Origin: Emticicia sp. C21 | Lineage (GTDB): Bacteria > Bacteroidota > Bacteroidia > Cytophagales > Spirosomataceae | Length of the DNA: 64,000 nucleotides | Assembly: GCF_003418935.1 (NCBI RefSeq) | Contig: NZ_QVMT01000012.1 | Coordinates: 150,470 to 214,469 of the forward strand | Reading direction: 5' to 3' | Part shown: piece after piece, positions 52,268 through 59,996 of the stretch | Layout of the letters: each line of letters opens with the position of its first letter | Numbering within the stretch: position 1 is the first letter of the stretch | Program-made: the position numbers and the translations under genes | Notes under the pieces: model-generated | The model's database searches: none | Seen by the model: the letters and a program-made list of their open reading frames with translations, nothing else | What the model was told of the DNA's origin: nothing

Positions 52268-53302
52268 TTAATTAAAGCCTACTCCGTATTTATTTCCTAG
52301 TTCTTGCAAGGCATTTACCGTTTCCGGAAGTAAATTAAGCCCACTTTCCAATTGTTGTTTTTTCAACTCTAATCCCCTTGTTCCAGGCATTCTTACTGGT
52401 TTATCAAGGTGAATAGGTATTGAGTTCAAACATTGATTCTTGAAATACTCAGTTTCTCTCTTAAATGCCTCTTCTCCCGAAAAGCCTTTCGGACTAATGA
52501 TTTGCAAGTAAACCGAAGCACCCCAAAGTGTTGGCATTTCAGACCTGCCATGCCCACCAAGCGCACTGGTAAGCGCTTCAATCATGATGCCTAAGCCAAA
52601 GCCTTTATAACCACTATCAAGTCCACCTAATGGAAGTATCGAGCCGGGAGGAGTAGCAAAGAATGCAGCAGGGTCGTTAGTCGTATTCCCTTGATTATCT
52701 AAAATCCAATCATGAGGAAGCTTCTCCTGAGTACGATGTGAGCGAGTCACTAAACCATTAGATGTGGCAGACATACTCACATCAATCATAATCGGGTCTG
52801 ACTCTGTTGGGATACCAACCGCCAAAGGGTCTGGACTGTAGACAGAAGTAAGCCCTCCGAATGGAGCAACTGTCTTGTTTCTGGGGTCAGAACAAGCCAA
52901 TAAAATCATAAAGCCCTGTCGGGCTACTTTTTCTAAATAAGCAGCCAAACAAGCTATATGATGTGATTTTTGTATGGTAACAATACCCGTTCCGTATTGC
53001 GCTGCTCTTTTGCAGGCTTCTTCAATGGCTTTATTCACCAACCATGGGCCAGGCAAATAATTACCATCTAAAGCTAAAACTGCTCCCATATCATTGAGCA
53101 ACTTAGCTTCACCGACTTTGGTCATTGAATCCTTTTCGAGTTCAGCCACATAAGCGGGTAATAATTGGAGACCATGCGTACGATGTCCCAATAATTCTCC
53201 CTCTAACAATATATCAGCTATATGAAAAGCTTTTTCCTCATCTAAACCAGCTTGCTGTAATACCGTTTGACTGAACTGTAAGAGCGCCTGCGAATCTCTC
53301 AT
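52268..53302 (-). CDS. Malate/L-lactate dehydrogenase family oxidoreductase (Ldh/AllD-type)
   Basis: This 344-residue NAD(P)-dependent enzyme has the type-2 malate/L-lactate dehydrogenase fold. Signature stretches are EGELLGHRTHGLQLLPAYV (catalytic His region), VTIQKSHHIACLAAYLEKVARQGF, PDPLAVGIPTESDPIMIDVSMSATSNG and GGLDSGYKGFGLGIMIEALTSALGG. It acts on a 2-hydroxy acid such as ureidoglycolate, sulfolactate or 2,3-diketogulonate, and the substrate is not readable. It lies 6 bases after the Tat-exported isomerase gene and should be cotranscribed with it. Confidence 0.9.
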   Translation of the reverse strand: MRDSQALLQFSQTVLQQAGLDEEKAFHIADILLEGELLGHRTHGLQLLPAYVAELEKDSMTKVGEAKLLNDMGAVLALDGNYLPGPWLVNKAIEEACKRAAQYGTGIVTIQKSHHIACLAAYLEKVARQGFMILLACSDPRNKTVAPFGGLTSVYSPDPLAVGIPTESDPIMIDVSMSATSNGLVTRSHRTQEKLPHDWILDNQGNTTNDPAAFFATPPGSILPLGGLDSGYKGFGLGIMIEALTSALGGHGRSEMPTLWGASVYLQIISPKGFSGEEAFKRETEYFKNQCLNSIPIHLDKPVRMPGTRGLELKKQQLESGLNLLPETVNALQELGNKYGVGFN

Positions 53303-53308
53303 AATAGG

Positions 53309-54259
53309 TTAAGCAATGGCTTTAGCTACAGAAGATTTCATTTTTTCAATACCCAATTTAGCAGCTACCAAAGCATCCATCTTCCAGTATTCTTTGTTAA
53401 ATATCTCCAACGATAATATAATTGGTGTCTTCTTAGCATGCAATTCTTTTAGTATCTGGGTAATAGGGGCAACACCATCACCGGGTAATATACGATCACC
53501 ATCATTAATTGTTTCTCTTGGAGGTACTCCCGGATAATCGTTCATATGGAACATCTGAATAGACGATCCACTGGCAGTTCTTAAACTATTAAAATTGGAA
53601 CCTCCTTTATGTAAATGATATACGTCTGTTAATACACAAGCTTTAGGGTGACCACTTTCAGAAGCAGCAAACAAAACTTCTCCAACTAAGTGCAGATTAG
53701 TCGAGAAGCCCCACATCTCTAATTGAGGAATTACGCCAAAATTATCGCTTACTTCCAATAATTTACCGTATCTTTCTGCTATCGCCTTTAGGTCAAGTAC
53801 CTTGCCGGTAGTAGCACCAAAAGGCGGGGCTGCTATACGTTTACAACCAATTTCGGCCAGCATGGCCATTTCTTTTTTATTTTGCTCCAGTGCTTTTTCG
53901 CGCTCTGTTGCATCATCCACTATCCATTTAGAAAAACCGATGGCGTCTTCAATGGTAATGCCTAAATCTGCGGCTTTTTTCTTTACATCTTTCAATTTGC
54001 CACCTTGTTGTACATATTTTTCAACGGTGCTTACCCATACTTCAATGGCATCATAGCCTGCTTTGGCGGCCGTTTCTATTTCGCCCATCAAGCCAAGATT
54101 TTGTTCTCTGATGGTACTGGTATTCAAACTGAATTTAAAATTATGTGCAGCTTTTTTCTCCGAACCTGCCATGGCTTCCGGCAGACCTAAGCCTAATCCT
54201 GCTCCTACAGCCAGCGAGTTTTTCAGTAAGTTTCTACGAGAGATAGCGTTTGTTTCCAT
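53309..54259 (-). CDS. Tat-exported sugar phosphate isomerase/epimerase-like protein
   Basis: This 316-residue protein begins with a twin-arginine signal (SRRNLLKNSLAVGAGLGLGL, cleavage near EAMAG), so it is exported folded to the periplasm. The mature part is a xylose-isomerase-like TIM barrel (AP endonuclease family 2): FKFSLNTSTIREQNLGL, KAGYDAIEVWVSTVEKYV, LTDVYHLHKGGSNFNSL and IQMFHMNDYPG carry the likely metal-binding Asp/His residues. It could isomerise or epimerise a sugar. It is followed 6 bases later by a dehydrogenase without a signal peptide, so the two act in different compartments unless one call is wrong. Confidence 0.85.
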   Translation of the reverse strand: METNAISRRNLLKNSLAVGAGLGLGLPEAMAGSEKKAAHNFKFSLNTSTIREQNLGLMGEIETAAKAGYDAIEVWVSTVEKYVQQGGKLKDVKKKAADLGITIEDAIGFSKWIVDDATEREKALEQNKKEMAMLAEIGCKRIAAPPFGATTGKVLDLKAIAERYGKLLEVSDNFGVIPQLEMWGFSTNLHLVGEVLFAASESGHPKACVLTDVYHLHKGGSNFNSLRTASGSSIQMFHMNDYPGVPPRETINDGDRILPGDGVAPITQILKELHAKKTPIILSLEIFNKEYWKMDALVAAKLGIEKMKSSVAKAIA

Positions 54260-54417
54260 TGGTAGTCTTAATAAGTATAATATGATTGAATGATAGTGTT
54301 GTAAAGATAACGCGATAAGATTGAGTTTTCAAGCAAATAAGAACTTTAATGTCGCGCTTGCATGTATAGAAGTGTGAAACGAACACTTAATTTATATGAG
54401 AAGGATTAAAAACAAAA

Positions 54418-54444
54418 AAGCACGAGTACCATTGACTCATGCTT
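54418..54444 (-). terminator. Intrinsic terminator of the TetR-controlled operon
   Basis: A 10-base arm at 54418-54427 pairs with 54435-54444 (one mismatch) around a 7-base loop. On the minus strand it is followed by six T residues. It ends the thioesterase/SDR/DUF2798 unit. Confidence 0.75.
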
Positions 54445-54473
54445 CATGTATACAAATGCTTAATGCAGAAAAT

Positions 54474-54707
54474 CTATTCTTCCTCAACCATTGCTTTTTC
54501 CGGGAATGTAGTATTGACAAGGGCTTGCACTTTTGGGCCGATAAGCAAAATACAAGGGATTACTACCGTGTAAGACATAGCCCAGGAGCGTAGCCAAATG
54601 CTCAAAAACTTCTCAACAAAACCTATGTTGACGCTAATGAGCGTAAAGGAAATGATTCCGGTAGTGATAACGCCCATAATTAAACCGAATGCTATTCTCT
54701 GTCTCAT
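54474..54707 (-). CDS. DUF2798 family membrane protein
   Basis: This 77-residue protein has two hydrophobic helices (IAFGLIMGVITTGIISFTLISVN and WAMSYTVVIPCILLIGPKVQALV) with the pattern of DUF2798. These short proteins are often found beside TetR-regulated or stress genes, and their function is unknown. It is the last gene of the operon, 11 bases after the SDR gene, and has its own terminator just downstream. Confidence 0.8.
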   Translation of the reverse strand: MRQRIAFGLIMGVITTGIISFTLISVNIGFVEKFLSIWLRSWAMSYTVVIPCILLIGPKVQALVNTTFPEKAMVEEE

Positions 54708-54718
54708 ATCTTTATTAA

Positions 54719-55465
54719 TTAAGCGTGTAAAGTGGGATTCATCGCCAGTAAAGCCTCTTCTGGCGCACTATGGAATAGTTTATAAAAGTCAGCCGTGCGA
54801 CCCACGTGAATTTCATAAGTATCTGTTTCAAAAGCTTTCAATAAATCTTCTGCTACAGCCGCGGGAGAGATGCCATTAGCTCCGCCTATAGCCTGTGAGA
54901 AATCGGTATTCACTAATGGAGGCATTAATTCAAATACTTTTACGGGTGTTTTAGCCAGATACAATCTTAACGATAGCGTATAAGAGTGTAATGCAGCCTT
55001 ACTGGCACCATAAGTAGACAAGATATGATTTGGTGCAAATGCTACAATTGATGATACATTCACAATCGCGGCTTCTTGCTGTTTTTTGAGTAAAGGTAAA
55101 AGCTTTTCATTCAATCTGATGATTGATAGATAATTAGTGAGCATTTCGGTTTGTGCTTTTTCAAACGTACGGTCAGTTTCTAGTAGGTTATTCAAAAAGG
55201 CACTTCCTGCATTATTGACTACTACATTCAGATTCGGGAAATCTTTATAGAGTATCTTTACCAAAACATCTACATCTTCTTCTTTACTTACATCTCCTGC
55301 TAAGGGAGTTACATTTTGCAGTATCGCCGCTGCTTTAGCCAGGCGTTCTTCGTCTCTGCCAACAATAATTACATGATTGCCCTGTTGACTAAAAAGTCTG
55401 GCTATTTCAAAGCCGATTCCGGCGCTTCCTCCTGTTACCAGGATAGTATTCTGTGTTGTTTTCAT
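54719..55465 (-). CDS. Short-chain dehydrogenase/reductase (DltE-like)
   Basis: This 248-residue SDR has the cofactor motif TGGSAGIG at residues 11-18, NNAG (VVNNAGSAFLNNLLE), a catalytic Ser in VNVSSIVAFAP, and YxxxK in STYGASKAALHSYTLSL. The block VFELMPPLVNTDFS resembles the DltE/YqjQ-like group. The substrate is unknown. It lies between a thioesterase and a DUF2798 gene, 13 and 11 bases away, in one operon apparently controlled by the upstream TetR protein. Confidence 0.9.
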   Translation of the reverse strand: MKTTQNTILVTGGSAGIGFEIARLFSQQGNHVIIVGRDEERLAKAAAILQNVTPLAGDVSKEEDVDVLVKILYKDFPNLNVVVNNAGSAFLNNLLETDRTFEKAQTEMLTNYLSIIRLNEKLLPLLKKQQEAAIVNVSSIVAFAPNHILSTYGASKAALHSYTLSLRLYLAKTPVKVFELMPPLVNTDFSQAIGGANGISPAAVAEDLLKAFETDTYEIHVGRTADFYKLFHSAPEEALLAMNPTLHA

Positions 55466-55478
55466 TTTCGTTTGTTGT

Positions 55479-55973
55479 TTAATACTTTAATATCAGACAA
55501 GTGCTTACACCATGCGCATAAACCGTATTGTCTTTGTCAATTAATTGGGCTTCTACCAGGGATGTTCGTCCACCTGCGTGAATGATTTTACCCACAGCAT
55601 GAAGTTCTTCTATTTTATTGGTCACAGCTTTCAGGAAATTTACTTTTAGTTCTAAAGTTGTATAGCCAGAGCCTGCTTCAAGTATCGAGTGTAAAGTACA
55701 ACCCATAGCCGAATCAAGAATGGCGGAAATTACACCCCCATGTACACTGCCAATGGGGTTATAATGAAACTCTTGCGGCTGAAAAGAGAAAATAACTTTT
55801 CCTTTTTCCAGATGTGTAGGCTTAAAATCAAGTGTATGCAGTAGGGGAGGAAAAGGAATTTTGCCCTCACCCATCGCCTGTAAATATTCTAAACCTGACA
55901 TTGTTAAGGCTTGCTTAGCACCCTCCAGCGGATTATCCCATTGGAAAGTTCTTTCTCTGTTCGTAGATGTCAT
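55479..55973 (-). CDS. PaaI-family hotdog thioesterase
   Basis: This 164-residue protein has the hotdog fold with the acyl-CoA thioesterase block FHYNPIGSVHGGVISAILDSAMGCTL (HGG turn and Asp on the central helix) and YTTLELKVNFLKAVT. It should hydrolyse an acyl- or aroyl-CoA. It is the first gene of the operon, and an operator-like palindrome (TATACCG-TT-CGGTATA) lies 14 bases before its ATG. Confidence 0.88.
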   Translation of the reverse strand: MTSTNRERTFQWDNPLEGAKQALTMSGLEYLQAMGEGKIPFPPLLHTLDFKPTHLEKGKVIFSFQPQEFHYNPIGSVHGGVISAILDSAMGCTLHSILEAGSGYTTLELKVNFLKAVTNKIEELHAVGKIIHAGGRTSLVEAQLIDKDNTVYAHGVSTCLILKY

Positions 55974-55986
55974 AATCTTGTCTTTT

Positions 55987-56002
55987 TATACCGTTCGGTA
56001 TA
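55987..56002. promoter_or_regulatory. TetR operator of the thioesterase/SDR operon
   Basis: TATACCGTTCGGTATA is an inverted repeat (7-2-7) 14 bases upstream of the thioesterase start codon. It differs from the operator before tetR at only two positions, so the same TetR protein should bind both. Confidence 0.75.
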
Positions 56003-56037
56003 TTATTTATTAAAAAAATAAGCGTAAGCTAAATACG

Positions 56038-56625
56038 CTAACTCAAATCTCTGATGATTTTTTCAACCGATTGCATTACTGCTTTTCTATAATTTAGTTT
56101 GCCTGTCAGTTTTGTAATCATGATTCCGCCTTCGATCATCGCAATCATCGTCAAGGCTGTTTGCTCGACATTTACATCGGCTCTAAATTCTTTCGCGTCA
56201 ATACCTTTCTGAATGAGTGAAATCAATTTGCTTTTCCAACCATTAATGGCATTGGCCGCCTTTTCTTTTAAAGCCGGGTGCGTATCGTCTGCCTCAATAG
56301 CTGTATTCAAAATAGGGCATCCACCTACTGGAAAGGGATATTTCAAGAAGTTTTCATAGACATTGGCATATACCAATAATTTATCCTGTATAGTTGTTTG
56401 CTTACGAATTTCCTGACTGATAATATCATCGACACATTTCAGATTATAATCAAAAGCTGCTAAAGCTACTTCATCTTTATTGGTGAAATTGCCGTAGATG
56501 CTACCCTTCGTTAAGCCTGTAGCATCGGTAATGTCATTCAACGAAGTGCCGGCATATCCTTTTATATTAAAGATAGGTGCCGTTTTTTCAATAATGAATT
56601 CTTTTGTCCTTGCTGCTTTACTCAT
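56038..56625 (-). CDS. TetR-family transcriptional repressor
   Basis: This protein is 195 residues long from the ATG at 56625 (MSKAARTKEFIIEKTAPIFN). An in-frame ATG 24 bases earlier is less typical. The N-terminal helix-turn-helix is clear (GYAGTSLNDITDATGLTKGSIYGNFTNKDEVALAAF). The C-terminal effector domain resembles the YcdC/AcrR-like group (VGGCPILNTAIEADDTHPALKEKA). It is likely autoregulated, since its -7 element lies in a 32-base operator palindrome, and it should repress the thioesterase/SDR/DUF2798 operon next to it. The ligand is unknown. Confidence 0.93.
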   Translation of the reverse strand: MSKAARTKEFIIEKTAPIFNIKGYAGTSLNDITDATGLTKGSIYGNFTNKDEVALAAFDYNLKCVDDIISQEIRKQTTIQDKLLVYANVYENFLKYPFPVGGCPILNTAIEADDTHPALKEKAANAINGWKSKLISLIQKGIDAKEFRADVNVEQTALTMIAMIEGGIMITKLTGKLNYRKAVMQSVEKIIRDLS

Positions 56626-56644
56626 ATCAGTGTCATATTGATGA

Positions 56645-56676
56645 TGCAAAATTATACCAATCGGTATAATTTTGCA
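56645..56676. promoter_or_regulatory. TetR autoregulatory operator containing the -7 box
   Basis: This 32-base palindrome has 14-base arms around AATC. Its core TATACCAATCGGTATA matches the operator at 55987-56002. On the minus strand TAATTTTG (56654-56647) is an exact -7 element inside the left arm, and CTTG lies about 20 bases from it. Binding of TetR would shut off its own promoter. Confidence 0.8.
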
Positions 56677-56742
56677 AGTATTATTTAATATTTTTTATTG
56701 AGGGAATTTTTGAATTGATTTAAACGGTTGATAATCAGAAGA

Positions 56743-57873
56743 TTATTTTACAAGCAATGGCTCGAAATGATTCAGCTTTTCATCAAAAACAACAAATTTA
56801 GCAGGGAAACCAACAGCAATCTGTCCGATATTTTGTTCCATACCCACAGCTTTTGCTGCACGGATGGTAGCCATTTTGATAGTTTCTTCCAGGCTGATGC
56901 CCACTTTCTGAACAGCATTTCTTACGCCATCTGCCATTGAGATAGCTGCCCCTGCCAGATTGCCTTCTGAGTTACGGTATTGCCCGTCTTTCAGATAAGC
57001 ATCAAATTCTTCCCATTGGAAATGGGTAACTTTATTACCTACAAATAGCGCATCAGAAATCAGAAATAGTTTGTCTTTCTTAATTGTGTAAGCAATACGA
57101 GCAGCACCAATATGACAATGATGACCATCCAGAATAATAGGAGCATATACTTCAGTATTATAGAATGTAGCCCCTACTACTCCCGGTTCACGATGTCCCA
57201 TCTGGGTCATGGCATTATAGAGGTGAGTACATAAGCTAATACCTTTATAATAGGCATGTTGTGCCTGTTTAAAAGTAGCATTTGAATGCCCCAACGAAAG
57301 TTTTATACCACTATCTAATAATAAATCTAATTGTTCATCTGTGAAGTTTTCAGCGGCGATGGTCATGATTTTTATCACATCTTTGCCGTATTTGATAATT
57401 TCCTCTAGTTCAGCATTAGTCGGTTTTCTTACATAAGCAGCCAGATGCGCACCACGTTTAGCTAAATTGAGAAAAGGCCCTTCCAGGTGCATACCTAACA
57501 CCCCCGAATCAGGGTTTTTCTGCATGAAACTTTTAGTAGCCTCTATGCCTTTCAGAATATTTTCCAGAGGCGAAGTTATCAGGCAAGGCAATACATGCGT
57601 AGTGCCTAAAGCCAGACTCGATTCGTAAATATCCTGTATAGTTTCTTCGGTGGCGTATTTCGTAAAGTAGTGTTTTTCGCCACCATTGATATGCGTATCA
57701 ATAAAGCCTGGCGCAATCTGCTTGCCTGCCAGATCTATAGTACGGGTACTTTCGAACCCAAAATTCTCCAGAGGCTCTATGGCTTTAATCAGGCCGTTTT
57801 CAATAATAATCGTTTGGTTTTCAAGTACTTCGGTGCCGGTATGAATAGTGGCATGGGCAATAGCTGTCTGCAT
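56743..57873 (-). CDS. nagA: N-acetylglucosamine-6-phosphate deacetylase NagA
   Basis: This 376-residue amidohydrolase removes the acetyl group from GlcNAc-6-phosphate in the cytoplasm, feeding amino-sugar or cell-wall recycling. Metal and active-site residues are visible in GFIDTHINGG, GMHLEGPFLN (Glu), LSLGHSNATF (His), LDGHHCHIG and FLISDALF (Asp). The length matches the family. It is divergent from grpE and appears monocistronic. No NagB or transporter is adjacent. Confidence 0.95.
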   Translation of the reverse strand: MQTAIAHATIHTGTEVLENQTIIIENGLIKAIEPLENFGFESTRTIDLAGKQIAPGFIDTHINGGEKHYFTKYATEETIQDIYESSLALGTTHVLPCLITSPLENILKGIEATKSFMQKNPDSGVLGMHLEGPFLNLAKRGAHLAAYVRKPTNAELEEIIKYGKDVIKIMTIAAENFTDEQLDLLLDSGIKLSLGHSNATFKQAQHAYYKGISLCTHLYNAMTQMGHREPGVVGATFYNTEVYAPIILDGHHCHIGAARIAYTIKKDKLFLISDALFVGNKVTHFQWEEFDAYLKDGQYRNSEGNLAGAAISMADGVRNAVQKVGISLEETIKMATIRAAKAVGMEQNIGQIAVGFPAKFVVFDEKLNHFEPLLVK

Positions 57874-57948
57874 AAGAAGAATAGTGGTGATTTTTTTGCA
57901 AGTTAGGAAAAAATGACTTCATGACAGCCGCTTATATTACATATAATT

Positions 57949-57963
57949 CTGCCATCTTGTCAG
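57949..57963. promoter_or_regulatory. Imperfect inverted repeat upstream of grpE
   Basis: CTGCCATCTTGTCAG is an inverted repeat with one mismatch, 60 bases before the grpE start. It could bind a heat-shock regulator. It does not match the CIRCE element. Confidence 0.3.
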
Positions 57964-58022
57964 TAAATTTCGTATTGGCAAAAAAATTGACGAATTTTGC
58001 AAAAATAAAATTGTGTTTAAAA

Positions 58023-58568
58023 ATGGCAGAGAATAAAGAAGGTCAAGAAATAAACGACGAACAAGTAGAAAATTTGGCAGAAGAAACAGTGGCAGAAGGT
58101 ACAGAAACCGTTGAAGGGGAAGATAAAGTGGCTCAACTAGAGGCGCAAGTGGCCGAAGCTAAAGACAAATACCTACGCCTATACGCTGAATTCGAAAATT
58201 TCCGTCGTCGCACAGCTAAAGAAAAAATTGAAACGATTCAGAATGCCTCTGAAGGATTGCTCAAAGAATTGATTCCAGTGATTGATGATTTTGAACGTGC
58301 CAACAAGTCTTTTGAGAGTGTTACGGAAGTAGAACCTTTAAAAGAGGGTATCGCTTTGATATTTAATAAACTACAGAAAACCTTAGCCGCCAAAGGTTTG
58401 AAACCGATGGAATCGAAAGATGCAGATTTTGATGTTGAATTACACGAGTGTATCACACAATTTGCCGCAGGAGATGATAAGAAAGGAAAAGTGATTGATG
58501 AGGTAGAGAAAGGATATTTTCTGAATGATAAAGTAATCCGCTATGCCAAAGTGGTAGTGGGTAGTTAA
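58023..58568 (+). CDS. grpE: Nucleotide exchange factor GrpE
   Basis: This protein is 181 residues long from the ATG at 58023 (MAENKEGQEINDE). An earlier in-frame ATG at 57921 would add 34 non-family residues. An acidic N-terminus is followed by a long coiled coil (VAQLEAQVAEAKDKYLRLYAEFENFRRRTAKEKIE), then the beta-domain LHECITQFAAGDDKKGKVIDEVEKGYFLNDKVIRYAKVVVG. GrpE drives ADP release from DnaK. dnaJ follows after 90 bases that contain a hairpin. dnaK is not in the window. Confidence 0.97.
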   Translation: MAENKEGQEINDEQVENLAEETVAEGTETVEGEDKVAQLEAQVAEAKDKYLRLYAEFENFRRRTAKEKIETIQNASEGLLKELIPVIDDFERANKSFESVTEVEPLKEGIALIFNKLQKTLAAKGLKPMESKDADFDVELHECITQFAAGDDKKGKVIDEVEKGYFLNDKVIRYAKVVVGS

Positions 58569-58600
58569 GATATTAGATTTATTAGAATAATAGTATTAAG

Positions 58601-58638
58601 ATGAGTAAATGGTGAATGAGTTTTACCCATTTACTCAT
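58601..58638. repeat. 12-bp-stem hairpin between grpE and dnaJ
   Basis: ATGAGTAAATGG (58601-58612) pairs exactly with CCATTTACTCAT (58627-58638) around a 14-base loop. The left part also shows a 7-base period (TGAGTAA, TGGTGAA, TGAGTTT) like the repeat at 23701-23878. It may regulate or stabilise the grpE-dnaJ message. Confidence 0.7.
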
Positions 58639-58658
58639 CGCATTTATATACAATCATT

Positions 58659-59807
58659 ATGGCACAAAAGAAAGATTATTACGAAGTATTAGGGGTAAGC
58701 AAAAACGCTACGGAAGATGAGCTGAAAAAAGCGTATCGGAAACTGGCTATTCAATATCACCCTGATAAAAATCCGGGAGATAAGGTAGCGGAAGAGAAGT
58801 TTAAGGAGATTGCTGAGGCCTACGGAGTATTATCAGATGCCGAAAAACGTCAACGTTACGACCAATACGGTCATCAGGGCATGGGTAGTGCTAGTGGATT
58901 CGGTGGTGCCGGGGTGAACATGGAAGATATTTTCAGTAGTGTATTTGGCGACGATAGTCCGTTTGGGAGCTTCTTTGGTGGAGGTGGCCGACGTGGTAGT
59001 GGTGGCCAACCTGTACGCAAAGGGTCAGACCTACGTATCAAACTGAAACTGGATTTAGAAGAAATAGCCAATGGCGTTGAGAAAAAGATAAAAGTAAAAC
59101 GCTATGTTTCTTGTAATACCTGTAGTGGAAACGGTTCGAAGAATGGTAATTCACAAAAGACTTGTCAGACCTGTAGTGGTTCGGGGCAAATCCGTAAAGT
59201 GGTAAGTACCATGCTTGGACAAATGGTTTCTACCAGTACCTGTCATACTTGCCAGGGTGAAGGTAAAGTAATTGTAGAACGTTGTGAGGTTTGTTTTGGT
59301 GAAGGTCGTATATTGAACGAGGATTTAATCTCTATCAAAATTCCAGCAGGGGTAGGTGAAGGGATGCAGTTATCTATGACAGGCAAAGGAAACGTACCAA
59401 CCCGTGGGGGTGTAGCCGGAGATTTGCTGATAGTAATTGAAGAAGAAGAACATCCGGAGTTGAAACGTGATGGCAATAATATCATTTATGATTTGAAATT
59501 GAACTTTGCCGATGCTGTATTAGGTAAAGAAACCGAAATACCAACTATTGGTGGCAGAGTAAAGATTACTATCAAAGCAGGTACTCAACCAGGAGAAGTT
59601 CTTCGCCTGAAAGGCAAAGGTTTAAAAGAAGTAAACAGTTACAGCACGGGCGACCAGTTGGTACATGTAAATGTTTACACCCCAACCAGTGTAAATAGTG
59701 AAGAAAAGGCAATGCTCGAAAAACTCCGGGAAGCACCAAACTTCCAGCCAAGAGCTACCAAAAGCGATAAAAGCATTTTTGATAGAATGAAAGATTTCTT
59801 TCATTAA
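58659..59807 (+). CDS. dnaJ: Chaperone DnaJ
   Basis: This 382-residue type I Hsp40 has a J domain (residues 5-70) with H34-P35-D36, a Gly/Phe-rich linker ([11 protein letters not shown] ... [10 protein letters not shown]), and four CxxCxGxG zinc-finger repeats ([32 protein letters not shown]). The C-terminal substrate-binding domains follow ([19 protein letters not shown]). It delivers substrates to DnaK and stimulates its ATPase. It is in an operon with grpE and ends at a strong terminator. Confidence 0.98.
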   Translation: MAQKKDYYEVLGVSKNATEDELKKAYRKLAIQYHPDKNPGDKVAEEKFKEIAEAYGVLSDAEKRQRYDQYGHQGMGSASGFGGAGVNMEDIFSSVFGDDSPFGSFFGGGGRRGSGGQPVRKGSDLRIKLKLDLEEIANGVEKKIKVKRYVSCNTCSGNGSKNGNSQKTCQTCSGSGQIRKVVSTMLGQMVSTSTCHTCQGEGKVIVERCEVCFGEGRILNEDLISIKIPAGVGEGMQLSMTGKGNVPTRGGVAGDLLIVIEEEEHPELKRDGNNIIYDLKLNFADAVLGKETEIPTIGGRVKITIKAGTQPGEVLRLKGKGLKEVNSYSTGDQLVHVNVYTPTSVNSEEKAMLEKLREAPNFQPRATKSDKSIFDRMKDFFH

Positions 59808-59822
59808 AATATAAGACAAATC

Positions 59823-59851
59823 AACCCTCCTTCAATAAGGAGGGTTTTTTG
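59823..59851 (+). terminator. Intrinsic terminator of grpE-dnaJ
   Basis: AACCCTCCTT-CAAT-AAGGAGGGTT forms a 10-bp stem, followed by a T-run. Confidence 0.93.
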
Positions 59852-59918
59852 TTTTCCCCATTTCCCGCATTTAACATAATTTAAGTGCGATTTTTTCTAA
59901 ACTCTGCCCTAAATTCTC

Positions 59919-59926
59919 TATTTTTG
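59919..59926 (+). promoter_or_regulatory. Candidate -7 element of the DUF2723 gene
   Basis: TATTTTTG matches TAnnTTTG and lies 71 bases before the start codon. The -33 region is only a T-run. Confidence 0.35.
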
Positions 59927-59996
59927 AGCCATCGTTCTGATTTGGGATTAGAATTTACCCCCTGAACTAAGCAATTATACATTTATTCACTATCAA

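Noticed and set aside
57874..58022. CIRCE or HrcA-type operator before grpE
   Set aside because: The TTAGCACTC-N9-GAGTGCTAA sequence is absent. Only a weak 15-base inverted repeat is present.
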